From: Clostridium_B lapidicellarium
GTDB taxonomy: Bacteria > Bacillota > Clostridia > Clostridiales > Clostridiaceae
Reading direction: 5' to 3'
NCBI RefSeq assembly: GCF_041224415.1
Contig: NZ_JBGFFE010000011.1
Location: forward strand, 1 to 64,000
Length of the DNA stretch: 64,000 bases
Below are positions 42,542 through 49,907 of the stretch, one piece after another. The position numbers and the translations under genes are program-made. Under the pieces are notes generated by a model. That model saw only the letters and a list, made by a program, of their open reading frames with translations, had not been told where the DNA came from and searched no databases. Positions within the stretch are counted from its first letter, which is position 1. Every line of letters starts with the position of its first letter.

Positions 42542-43462
42542 ATGTATAAAGGTGTCGATATAAGCAATTTAAACGGTTATGTAGATATAAGCAAGATTAA
42601 AAATGCCGGTAATTCCTTTGTAATTGCCAAGGCAACTGAAGGAAGCACTTTTGTAGATAGATTTTACAGTGGTAATGTCACGAAAGCCAAGGTACAGGGA
42701 CTTGTTTCCGGGGCATACCATTTTGCAAGATTTCAAAATAGAGTTAAGGCTCTCCAGGAGGCAAACTTTTTCAAGCAAATTGCGGCAGGGGCCAAACCTG
42801 ATTTTGTTGTGCTGGACTTTGAGCAGCAGTGCAGCGGTGACATGACGGATGCCTGTCTGGCGTTTCTGGATGCCGTGTCTTCAATGTCAATGGCTCCTGC
42901 AGTTATTTATTGCAATCCGAGTTGGATAAAGGCACATCTAAATTCCAGGATAACCAAATATCCTCTATGGATTGCCCATTACGGGGTGAATTCACCTGAG
43001 TTTACACTGTGGAATCAGTATGCAATATGGCAGTATACTAATAAAGGTATTATGGCCGGCATAGGTGGTTTTCTGGATTTAAACTATATGTCCGAGGATT
43101 TTTACAGTAAGCTTGGCGGTGCAGAAAAGCCAAGTACCCTTGTGGAACAGATAATGGCTCTTCAGTACAATCTGAATGCAGATTACAATGCCAAACTTGA
43201 AGTGGACGGTATGGCAGGTCCTGCAACTATGGCGGCACTGCGGGGTATTCAGAATATCATTACAAAAGGCCATAAGAGCCATGTAGTTCTTTGGATCCAG
43301 CAGAAGCTTGGGCAATACGGATATCTTGAAAATGGAACTTACACTGAAATGGTCTATGACGAGCCGACTTTTCAGGCAGTGACTAACATGCAAAAGAATT
43401 GGGGGAAGGCAACAGATGGAATACTGGGGCCACAAACCTGGAGTATATTACTCAATAATTAA
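42542..43462 (+). CDS. GH25 muramidase (endolysin) with peptidoglycan-binding domain
   Basis: 306 aa without signal peptide. Residues 1-190 are a glycosyl hydrolase 25 domain: YKGVDISNLNGYVDISKIKNAGNSFVIAKATEG, then FVVLDFEQQ with the catalytic acids and YPLWIAHYG. Residues about 205-305 have two peptidoglycan-binding type helical units (LNADYNAKLEVDGMAGPATMAALRGIQ and TNMQKNWGKATDGILGPQTWSIL). This is a phage-type lysozyme cleaving the N-acetylmuramyl glycosidic bond; it must be released by the holin encoded 90 bases downstream. Strong GGAGG before ATG 42542. No other phage genes are near. Confidence 0.9.
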   Translation: MYKGVDISNLNGYVDISKIKNAGNSFVIAKATEGSTFVDRFYSGNVTKAKVQGLVSGAYHFARFQNRVKALQEANFFKQIAAGAKPDFVVLDFEQQCSGDMTDACLAFLDAVSSMSMAPAVIYCNPSWIKAHLNSRITKYPLWIAHYGVNSPEFTLWNQYAIWQYTNKGIMAGIGGFLDLNYMSEDFYSKLGGAEKPSTLVEQIMALQYNLNADYNAKLEVDGMAGPATMAALRGIQNIITKGHKSHVVLWIQQKLGQYGYLENGTYTEMVYDEPTFQAVTNMQKNWGKATDGILGPQTWSILLNN

Positions 43463-43552
43463 AAATAATTCTAGGAAATTTTAAAAAATGCCTATCTATA
43501 TTTCAAAAACTGCATATATGTTATATGAAGAAAGAATTATGGAGGTAATAAA

Positions 43553-44107
43553 ATGTCAGATTTAACTATATTATTTACGATTATAGGACTAGCTATTGGA
43601 GTGGGAGCTACAGTATTGGTTTTTCTGCCATATTTAAAAAAGAAGGGTGTTGACACTGGAGAAATACTGGGGAAAGTTGATGCAGGTTTAAAGGAAGTCA
43701 GGAAATACACGGATGCGGCAAAGTCTATAGTACCGGGGAATAAATTCCTGAATATTTTAAGCATTATAGAACACTATGCAGAAATAGGAGTTGGACAAGC
43801 TCAGCAGCTCAATATATCTTCACAGCTTCCTGCAGACCAGAGAAAAAAGAGTGCCGAGGATTATGTCTACAGCGTACTCCAGAAGCTGGGAATAGAAGTG
43901 GATGACAATGTGAGAACCATAGTTTCAGGGGTGATTGAAAGCAAAGTATATGAGCTCAAAAGTCCGGAAGAGAAAAAGTCAGCTAAGAAAACTGCGGTTC
44001 AAGTTCAAATATCACAGCTTCAAGCTCAAAATTCACAGCTCCAAAGTGAAAAAAACAAGCTGCAGCAGGAAAACGAAGAAATGAAAAGGAAGGTTGCCGC
44101 TATATAA
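43553..44107 (+). CDS. Phage LL-H-type holin
   Basis: 184 aa. One N-terminal membrane segment (LTILFTIIGLAIGVGATVLVFLPYL) is followed by a basic loop and an amphipathic region (VDAGLKEVRKYTDAAKSIVPGNKFLNILSIIEHYAEIGVGQAEQ-like) and the domain DQRKKSAEDYVYSVLQKLGIEVDDNVRTIVSGVIESKVYEL, typical of the phage_holin_6_1/LL-H group. The last 40 residues are a Gln/Glu/Lys-rich coiled coil with the near repeat QISQLQAQNSQLQSEKNKLQ. It should open the membrane for the GH25 lysin. The coiled-coil tail is not usual in the family. Confidence 0.8.
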   Translation: MSDLTILFTIIGLAIGVGATVLVFLPYLKKKGVDTGEILGKVDAGLKEVRKYTDAAKSIVPGNKFLNILSIIEHYAEIGVGQAQQLNISSQLPADQRKKSAEDYVYSVLQKLGIEVDDNVRTIVSGVIESKVYELKSPEEKKSAKKTAVQVQISQLQAQNSQLQSEKNKLQQENEEMKRKVAAI

Positions 44108-44146
44108 AATGTACAGCAGCTGCAGCACAGTCAGCTCGATAAATTT

Positions 44147-44186
44147 AACCCCAGGTTTGCTAATTGGATCTGGGGTTTATTTTTGT
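44147..44186 (+). terminator. Terminator after the holin gene
   Basis: AACCCCAG (44147-44154) pairs with CTGGGGTT (44170-44177) and TATTTTTG follows. Confidence 0.88.
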
Positions 44187-44209
44187 ATGATTATTTCTAG
44201 AAATTTTTG

Positions 44210-44322
44210 TTGCTTAACATACATATTATGGTATAATATATCTAATCTATGTTTTGAATTTTGTTATTCTTTAACCAAATATAAGGGGCTAACTGAAAAC
44301 TGTTAGCTCCTTATTGTTTTTT
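44210..44322 (+). ncRNA. Candidate small RNA with own promoter and terminator
   Basis: TTGCTT (44210-44215), 16-base spacer and TATAAT (44232-44237) predict a start near 44244. A strong terminator, AAGGGGCTAAC (44283-44293) with GTTAGCTCCTT (44302-44312) and a run of T, ends the transcript near 44322. The roughly 75-base product contains no convincing ORF. It could be a small RNA or a decayed leader. Confidence 0.45.
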
Positions 44323-44413
44323 AAAGTATAATCTGCAAACATAAAATTCATTATTTAATGGCATTTTCTAATAAATAATAAGAAATAGGAAAATCAATTT
44401 TTCTCAAAGTCCC

Positions 44414-44442
44414 TTGATTTTTCTGGCTTCATAGCATATAAT
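44414..44442 (+). promoter_or_regulatory. Promoter of the preQ1 leader
   Basis: TTGATT (44414-44419), 17-base spacer, TATAAT (44437-44442); start near 44449, about 14 bases before the aptamer. Confidence 0.65.
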
Positions 44443-44462
44443 AGTTAAGTAAAAATTGTATA

Positions 44463-44502
44463 AGACAGTTCGAAACCATCCTGTCTATAAATAAAACTAT
44501 GG
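44463..44502 (+). promoter_or_regulatory. preQ1-I-like riboswitch aptamer
   Basis: Stem P1 is AGACAG (44463-44468) with CTGTCT (44481-44486). The loop TTCGAAACCATC contains CCAT (44476-44479) that can pair with ATGG (44499-44502) at the end of an A-rich tail ATAAATAAAACT, giving the H-type pseudoknot of preQ1-I RNAs. The A-rich tail ending AAAACTA is like known members. A queT gene lies in the operon downstream, which supports the call. The expression platform would involve the terminator at 44593-44626. Confidence 0.6.
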
Positions 44503-44526
44503 ATTTATGCTATTGATAGTTAAGTT

Positions 44527-44587
44527 ACAAATAGCAGTTGGATTTTATTGGCTTTGGTCATGTGAATCCCCGAGATAGTCTATTTGT
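44527..44587 (+). ncRNA. Second structured RNA domain in the queT leader
   Basis: ACAAATAG (44527-44534) pairs perfectly with CTATTTGT (44580-44587), enclosing an inner stem GGATT (44540-44544) / AATCC (44565-44569) with a 20-base loop and asymmetric internal loops of 5 and 10 bases. It lies between the preQ1-like aptamer and the terminator. I do not recognise it; it may be a second aptamer or part of the switch. Confidence 0.45.
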
Positions 44588-44592
44588 GATAT

Positions 44593-44626
44593 AAAAAAGG
44601 TGGAGAAATTTCTTCACCTTTTTTAT
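44593..44626 (+). terminator. Leader terminator of the queT operon
   Basis: AAAAAAGGTG and CACCTTTTTT pair around an AGAAATTTCT inner stem; the run of T follows at once. It lies 86 bases before the first gene, hence conditional termination is likely. Confidence 0.8.
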
Positions 44627-44711
44627 ATTATTTCTATTTTTATGTATAGATTAAGTGGGGTGGCATTCAACATTTCTTATATTTTAAATTTTAAAGTTGG
44701 GAGAGAGAAAT

Positions 44712-45467
44712 ATGAGTGTTTTACCAAAATTAAAAAGATATGGACAAGTTACTAAAAGACTTCCCAGGGAAATTGTACTTTTAAGGGGAAGTGGTTGTTT
44801 TTGGGGAAAATGTATTTTCTGTGATTATCATCTTGATCAGGACAGCAGTGCTTTTAGAAATTACAAGCTTAATACTGAAGCTTTGAAAAAAGTTACGGGG
44901 AAATATGGTATACTTCAGGTAATTAATTCAGGAAGCACCAGCGAACTCGACGTCTGTACCGTATTTGAGATCATGAAATTGTGTAGGGAAAAAGGTATAA
45001 AACAGATTATTTTTGAAAGCCATGTAAGGTATGAGGACAATATAAAGCTTTTTAAAGAACGATTTTACCCCATTGAGTTAAAGTTCATAGTAGGTGCGGA
45101 AACTTTCGACGTGGATTACAGGGAAAATGTACTCAATAAGGATATTGGTCCTAGAAAAGCATGGGATTTTAAGAATTTTGACTGGGTGAATCTTCTATTT
45201 GGTATGCAGGGACAGAGTCTTGAAAAACTTGAAAGTGATGTAAAACTTGCACTTAAATATTTTGAAAGGGTTACAGTAAATATATTTTGTGAAAATACCA
45301 CAAAAGTTAAAAGAGATAATGAACTTGTGGAGAAATTCTACAACAGTGAATTGTTTAAAACTTTACAAACCACTTATTACAATAGGGTAGAGGTGCTTGA
45401 TGACATAGATCCAAGATGCGATGCGGATTTAGACGGTGTTGGAGGTAAGATAAATGAGCAAAACTAA
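44712..45467 (+). CDS. Radical SAM-like protein, queuosine salvage (QueL-like)
   Basis: 251 aa from ATG 44712 (GGGAGAG in front; the TTG at 44697 overlaps that site). A cysteine cluster GCFWGKCIFCDYH gives C29-x4-C34-x2-C37, a variant of the radical SAM CxxxCxxC motif; the IQVINSGSTSELDVCTV-type and KFIVGAETFD blocks fit a short TIM-barrel radical SAM enzyme. It overlaps queT by 14 bases and is led by a preQ1-like riboswitch. Radical SAM queuine lyases (QueL) that release preQ1 precursors from queuine are known from C. difficile next to QueT; the present protein is a good candidate by context, not proven. Confidence 0.7.
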   Translation: MSVLPKLKRYGQVTKRLPREIVLLRGSGCFWGKCIFCDYHLDQDSSAFRNYKLNTEALKKVTGKYGILQVINSGSTSELDVCTVFEIMKLCREKGIKQIIFESHVRYEDNIKLFKERFYPIELKFIVGAETFDVDYRENVLNKDIGPRKAWDFKNFDWVNLLFGMQGQSLEKLESDVKLALKYFERVTVNIFCENTTKVKRDNELVEKFYNSELFKTLQTTYYNRVEVLDDIDPRCDADLDGVGGKINEQN

Positions 45468-45975
45468 TAAACTGGTAAAACTGGCTGTGGTAGCTGCAAT
45501 ATATATAGTGACAACTATTGCGCTGGGTCAGCTTTCCTATTGGGGCCCTATAGGATTTAGGATAAGTGAGGTGCTTAACTTTCTTGCCTATATAGATCCA
45601 TTTTATATAATATCTCTTACTCTGGGATGTGCAATATCGAATTTCTACAGTTTCAGCATAGTGGATGTATTTGTTGGAAGTTTTGCAACGCTTGTTGCAA
45701 CATATGCCATGTGGAAGACTAGAAATATGGCGGTTTCAATTCTGTGGCCCGTTTTGGGAAGTGCAGTTATAGCAGAAGAACTTCATATATTGTATAAAGT
45801 TCCTTTTTTCTATACATTTTTTACTCAGGCAGTGGGAGAACTGGCTGTTATGATTTTAGGATACTTTTTATTCAAAAAGATATTTAAAAATTCTGCGTTT
45901 TTAGATAGAATAAAGATAAAGACAAATAACGAAAAATTAGAAGATATAAAATTACAAAATATGAAGAAGAATTAA
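45454..45975 (+). CDS. queT: Queuosine precursor transporter QueT (ECF S component)
   Basis: 173 aa with five to six membrane segments. The sequence KLAVVAAIYIVTTIALGQLSYWGPIGFRISEVLNFLAYIDPFYIISLTLGCAISNFYS is characteristic of QueT (COG4708), an S component that works with a shared ECF module encoded elsewhere to import preQ1 or queuine. The ATG overlaps the radical SAM gene, with GGTGTTGGAGGTAAGATAA ahead. Location behind a preQ1-type aptamer matches known regulation of this family. The C-terminal 25 residues are charged and unusual in length. Confidence 0.9.
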   Translation: MSKTNKLVKLAVVAAIYIVTTIALGQLSYWGPIGFRISEVLNFLAYIDPFYIISLTLGCAISNFYSFSIVDVFVGSFATLVATYAMWKTRNMAVSILWPVLGSAVIAEELHILYKVPFFYTFFTQAVGELAVMILGYFLFKKIFKNSAFLDRIKIKTNNEKLEDIKLQNMKKN

Positions 45976-46017
45976 ATTCTCGTTAATTGTAAATTGAACA
46001 AAAGGGGGCCTTGTATT

Positions 46018-46719
46018 ATGGGAAAGAATCTTTTGAGCATTGACTGGGATTATTTTATTCCCATAAAGAGGGAATGGCGTGGTTCTTATATTGAAAACAA
46101 AAAGAATATAGTTTATATGTGGTACAGGAGATATTTTAAAGGTATTGAAAGAGGAGAAAATATAGAAAAGTCAATTAAAACGGGTAAAATACTTGTGGGA
46201 TTTTGGAAAAGACTCAAGCAGCATTTTGTCATAAAAAAGAAAACAAAAATATGTGTATCTGATTCGCATAAAATTTCCTATTACATAGCAGAGAATGACA
46301 ATTGTGATAAAGTGGTAAATTTTGATTCTCACTCAGACCTGGGATATGGCGGAATGAAATCCCTTGATTTTGAAGTGAATTGTGCCAACTGGCTCGGGAA
46401 ACTCCTAAAAAATAGGACAGTGAAAAAGGCTGTCGTAGTTTACAGTCCCTATACTTATGAAAATAAGGAAGATTTCAAGGAGATAAACGATAAATTTGAT
46501 GTAAGTTACCCCAAGATGGGGGATCTTAAAGGCAGAACACCTGTGGATTATGTGCACATATGCAGATCTGGAAGCTGGACACCGCCTTGGTTGGATTACA
46601 AATTTTATGAATTTATAAGTGCCTTGAACAGGCCATGTGAAATTGTAAATTGTCCTGAGAGACGATGGAATCCTGAAAAGCTTACTCTTTCCGATAAAAT
46701 TATTCTCAGGGTTGGATAA
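46018..46719 (+). CDS. Arginase-like (UPF0489-type) hydrolase of unknown substrate
   Basis: 233 aa from ATG 46018 (AAAGGGGG nine bases before; the longer TTG reading lies over that site). Motifs LLSIDWDYFIP near residue 4 and KVVNFDSHSDLGYGG near residue 100 resemble metal-binding strands of arginase/deacetylase folds (DAHxD, and D-x-D), and VHICRSGSWTPPWLDYKF is a possible active-site lid. The family has no known function. Its position between queT and an alpha/beta hydrolase in a preQ1-controlled operon suggests a hydrolytic step on a queuosine derivative; this is inference. Confidence 0.65.
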   Translation: MGKNLLSIDWDYFIPIKREWRGSYIENKKNIVYMWYRRYFKGIERGENIEKSIKTGKILVGFWKRLKQHFVIKKKTKICVSDSHKISYYIAENDNCDKVVNFDSHSDLGYGGMKSLDFEVNCANWLGKLLKNRTVKKAVVVYSPYTYENKEDFKEINDKFDVSYPKMGDLKGRTPVDYVHICRSGSWTPPWLDYKFYEFISALNRPCEIVNCPERRWNPEKLTLSDKIILRVG

Positions 46720-46733
46720 AGGGGGATTGTGCT

Positions 46734-47513
46734 GTGGTTGAGAATTTTGAGGTGAAAAATAAAGATGGAATTATTTTAAGGGGAATTATAAACAAGCCTA
46801 CGACAGGGGACAAATTTCCATGCGTAGTATTCTGCCATGGATTTATGGGAAATAAACTGGGGCACAATTTTATGCTTGTAAAGATAGCTAGAATTTTGGA
46901 GAAAATTGGGGTGGTTTCTGTCAGATTTGATTTTGCCGGAAGTGGTGAAAGTGACGGCAATTTCGCAAATTTAACTGTCTCGGGGGAAATTGAGGACTGT
47001 GATTCAGTTTTAAATTATGTGAATTCAATTGATTATATAGATAAAAGCAATATGAATATATTGGGTTTTAGTATGGGCGGCGCAGTGGCAGTTGCACATA
47101 ATCATTTACATGTTATTAGGAATCTCATTCTCATAAGTCCTGCATTTAATATGTGTGATATATTTATAAATGAAGTCAGAGGCAGTAAACTGGAAAAATT
47201 TCTTCACACCGGTTATATAGAATTTGAAAATAACAGGCTCTATAAAAGTGCTGTAGAAGATGCATTCAACTACAATTTTTTTGATTATTTAAAGGAAATG
47301 GGAAAAATAGATGGGAAAGTACTTATAGTTCATGGAACGGAAGATGAATCGGTACCGCCTCTTTATTCCGAACGGATAAAAAAAATACTTGCAGATACAG
47401 CTTTTTTAAAGTTTGTTCCCGGAGCTGATCACTGTTATTCAAGCCTGGCTTATTTTAAACAGGCGGCGGACAGCATAGTCGATTTTACAAAAAAATATAT
47501 AGCTGACATTTAG
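46734..47513 (+). CDS. Alpha/beta hydrolase (serine esterase type)
   Basis: 259 aa, GTG start 46734 behind GGGGGA. The fold is recognisable: oxyanion loop CHGFMGNKLGHN, nucleophile Ser113 in LGFSMGGAVA, acid Asp in VHGTEDESVPP and His in GADHCYSS. It resembles feruloyl-esterase/dienelactone-hydrolase type cytosolic esterases with a small cap at residues 130-190. It is 14 bases behind the arginase-like gene, and therefore probably in the queT operon; an ester-bearing queuosine derivative (such as glutamyl- or acyl-queuosine) would be a conceivable substrate, but this is speculation. Confidence 0.85.
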   Translation: MVENFEVKNKDGIILRGIINKPTTGDKFPCVVFCHGFMGNKLGHNFMLVKIARILEKIGVVSVRFDFAGSGESDGNFANLTVSGEIEDCDSVLNYVNSIDYIDKSNMNILGFSMGGAVAVAHNHLHVIRNLILISPAFNMCDIFINEVRGSKLEKFLHTGYIEFENNRLYKSAVEDAFNYNFFDYLKEMGKIDGKVLIVHGTEDESVPPLYSERIKKILADTAFLKFVPGADHCYSSLAYFKQAADSIVDFTKKYIADI

Positions 47514-47528
47514 TCTTTATAATTTTAA

Positions 47529-47580
47529 TGGGGTTTCTCGTTTCCGGTATTCCGGAAAATAGAAACCCCACTGCAGTGGT
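47529..47580. terminator. Bidirectional terminator after the queT operon
   Basis: TGGGGTTTCT (47529-47538) pairs with AGAAACCCCA (47561-47570), with an inner TTTCCGG/CCGGAAA stem. It lies between converging genes; T/A-rich flanks on both sides. Confidence 0.85.
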
Positions 47581-47583
47581 GAA

Positions 47584-48708
47584 TTATTTTTTATAGAAAT
47601 TTTTTATAGTAGTGCATACGAAGTCCACTTCATCCTCTGTTATCTCAGGATATATTGGAAGTGCAAGTACTTCCCCCGCTACTTTTTCTGCTACGGGGAA
47701 ATCACCTTTTTTGTATCCAAGATAATTAAAACACTTTTGAAGGTGCAGTGGGATTGGATAATATATACTTGTGCCTACGTGGTTTTGCTTTAAATATGCA
47801 GCCAGTTCGTCACGGTTTTGTGCCAATATATTGAATACATAATATACGGGTCTCTGCTCTCCTTTTATCTTGGGTATTTTTATATAATTCAAATCTTTGA
47901 GTCTTTCCTTATACCAATCTGAAACTTTTTCTCTTTTTTCAATGGCTTCATCTATATGTTTCAATTTGACGAGCAGCACGGCGGCCTGTATTGTGTCAAG
48001 CCTTGAATTATAGCCCAGGTAGTCATAGTGATATTTTTTGGAAGCACCGTGAACTTTGAGCATCTTTGCCATTTCTGCAAGTTTGGCATCATTTGTAACT
48101 ATCATTCCCCCGTCACCATATCCTCCAAGAGTCTTAGTGGGGAAGAAGGAGAATATGCCCATGTCGCCGATGGTACCGGAATGCCTGTATACGACACCGT
48201 TTTTACCTTTCCATTTCATACCAAAGGCTTCTGCGGCGTCTTCCAGCACGCGCAAATTATTTTTGGAGGCCAGATCGGTTATCTTATTCATGTCAGACAT
48301 CTGGCAGAATAAGTGTATGGGAAGTATTCCTGCAGTTTTAGGATTTATTTTCTCTTCGATTTTATCGGCATCTATGTTGAAGGTATCTTTATCTATATCC
48401 ACAAAAACGGGTTTTGCACCGCTTCTTGCTATGCAGGAAGTTGATGAAAGGAAAGTGAATGGAGAAGTTATTACTTCTTTTCCAGTTTTAAATCCCAGTA
48501 TCTCTGAAGCTATGACCAGTGCATCCGTACCTGATGCCACGGAAACTGCATATTTGGCTCCAGTGTATTTTTTTATGGCTTCTTCAAAATCAGCTACTTC
48601 CCTGCCCATTATGAAATTTCCGCTGTCTAATACGGACTGTATTGCTTTATTGAATTCATCTTTTCTTTCAGTATATTCTCTTGTAGGTGTAAAAAATTTA
48701 ACTTCCAT
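47584..48708 (-). CDS. DegT/DnrJ/EryC1 family sugar aminotransferase
   Basis: 374 aa, fold-type I PLP enzyme. The PLP lysine lies in GIFSFFPTKTLGGYGDGG; the amino end FTPTREYTERKDEFNKAIQSVLDSGNFIMGREVADFE and GKYAVSVASGTDALVIA-like block match WbpE/FdtB-type transaminases that put an amino group on a nucleotide-linked keto sugar with glutamate as donor. It starts eight bases behind the stop of another aminotransferase. No sugar dehydratase, epimerase or glycosyltransferase is present around, so the partner genes must be elsewhere. Confidence 0.9.
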   Translation of the reverse strand: MEVKFFTPTREYTERKDEFNKAIQSVLDSGNFIMGREVADFEEAIKKYTGAKYAVSVASGTDALVIASEILGFKTGKEVITSPFTFLSSTSCIARSGAKPVFVDIDKDTFNIDADKIEEKINPKTAGILPIHLFCQMSDMNKITDLASKNNLRVLEDAAEAFGMKWKGKNGVVYRHSGTIGDMGIFSFFPTKTLGGYGDGGMIVTNDAKLAEMAKMLKVHGASKKYHYDYLGYNSRLDTIQAAVLLVKLKHIDEAIEKREKVSDWYKERLKDLNYIKIPKIKGEQRPVYYVFNILAQNRDELAAYLKQNHVGTSIYYPIPLHLQKCFNYLGYKKGDFPVAEKVAGEVLALPIYPEITEDEVDFVCTTIKNFYKK

Positions 48709-48716
48709 TTTGTATG

Positions 48717-49892
48717 TTACCTCACTTTCTCTACTGCTTTAATGAGTTCCCGTGCTACATATTCAGCATCTTCCGGCAAAAGTGTTGAATATAGGGGAAG
48801 GGTTATTTCATTGGCGTATTGTGAATAGGCATTTGGATAATTGCCTATGGAATATCCCAGATTTTTGTATGCCGTGAACATTGGAAGAGGTGTGAAATGT
48901 ACATTTGTGGCAATGTCCTTTTCTGCAAGGATCTGTATTACTCTGTTTCTTTTTTCTTCCGTAAAATCCCTCAGCCTAAGTGGGTATAGATGATAGGATG
49001 TTGTTTTATCACTATTTTTTTCAAAGGGGATAATTGCCCACTCTTTATCTTTGAGTGTATTTGTGTATATTTCAAATATGGTCTTACGCTTTTTTAAAAT
49101 ATTTTTATATCTGGCAAGCTGAGCAAGACCTATTGCAGCATTTATATCGGCCATATTGCATTTTTCCCCGGGAAACAGCACATCATACTGCCATGCTCCT
49201 GCCTTGGTTTTTGAAAGTGCATCCTTGGACTGGCCGTTTAGACACATCAATTTCAGCTCCTTATAGAGATCATTTTTTCCAAACAGGTTGTTGTTGTTGA
49301 AAGTTATTGCACCGCCTTCGGCAGTAGTTAGGTTTTTCACTGCGTGGAAAGAAAAGACGTGGGCATCTACCTGTGTGCCTACTTTTTTGTCTTTGTAAGA
49401 AGCACCAAATGCATGTGCTGAATCGGATACGAGAAGTATGTCCTCACGGCCCTTGGCTTTTAAAACCTGTTTTATGGCGTCATAATCTACTGGTACGCCT
49501 GCAAAATCCACAGAATATATAGCCTTTGTATTTGGCTTTATAGCGTCGTATAATTTTTCAGGATCGATCAGAAAATCATCTTTTTTCACATCCACGAAAG
49601 TGGGAAGTATTCCACAGTGAATGGCTCCACTTGCAGTTGAAGTGTAGGTATAGGGGGTTGTTATTACATCGTCGCCTTTTTTTATGTGAAATACCCTTAG
49701 AAGAATTTCAAGCCCCGAAGTTGCATTTGCCACTGCCAGTGCATGGTTTGAACCGCAGTATTCAGCTATTTCCTGTTCAAATTTGGCTGTTTTGGGTCCT
49801 GTAGTTATCCACCCAGATTTTAAAACATCCACTACTGAATCTATTTCAGCTTGTGTAATATCTGGAGGGGAAAATGGAATTTTTTTATTCAT
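48717..49892 (-). CDS. DegT/DnrJ/EryC1 family sugar aminotransferase (ArnB/PseC-like)
   Basis: 391 aa from ATG 49892 (AAAGGA ten bases upstream; TTG 49901 overlaps it). It starts KKIPFSPPDITQAEIDSVVDVLKSGWITTGPKTAKFEQEIAEYCG and has the PLP lysine in VFSFHAVKNLTTAEGGAI, as in ArnB and PseC, which aminate UDP-4-keto sugars. It is not a near copy of the following aminotransferase, so the two likely act at different carbon atoms or on different sugars, for example in making a diamino sugar. It is 15 bases behind a MerR-methyltransferase gene. Confidence 0.9.
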   Translation of the reverse strand: MNKKIPFSPPDITQAEIDSVVDVLKSGWITTGPKTAKFEQEIAEYCGSNHALAVANATSGLEILLRVFHIKKGDDVITTPYTYTSTASGAIHCGILPTFVDVKKDDFLIDPEKLYDAIKPNTKAIYSVDFAGVPVDYDAIKQVLKAKGREDILLVSDSAHAFGASYKDKKVGTQVDAHVFSFHAVKNLTTAEGGAITFNNNNLFGKNDLYKELKLMCLNGQSKDALSKTKAGAWQYDVLFPGEKCNMADINAAIGLAQLARYKNILKKRKTIFEIYTNTLKDKEWAIIPFEKNSDKTTSYHLYPLRLRDFTEEKRNRVIQILAEKDIATNVHFTPLPMFTAYKNLGYSIGNYPNAYSQYANEITLPLYSTLLPEDAEYVARELIKAVEKVR

Positions 49893-49907
49893 AGTTATCA
49901 AATCCTT

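Noticed and set aside
42542..44107. Complete prophage
   Set aside because: Only lysin and holin are present; no structural, replication or integration genes and no attachment-site repeat could be seen.
44210..44322. A second preQ1 aptamer in the short transcription unit
   Set aside because: No P1 stem with A-rich tail and pseudoknot partner was found; only promoter and terminator are supported.
48056..48742. Plus-strand frame of 228 codons opposite the aminotransferase
   Set aside because: Serine/proline-rich antisense shadow of a well-recognised PLP enzyme; no initiation signals.
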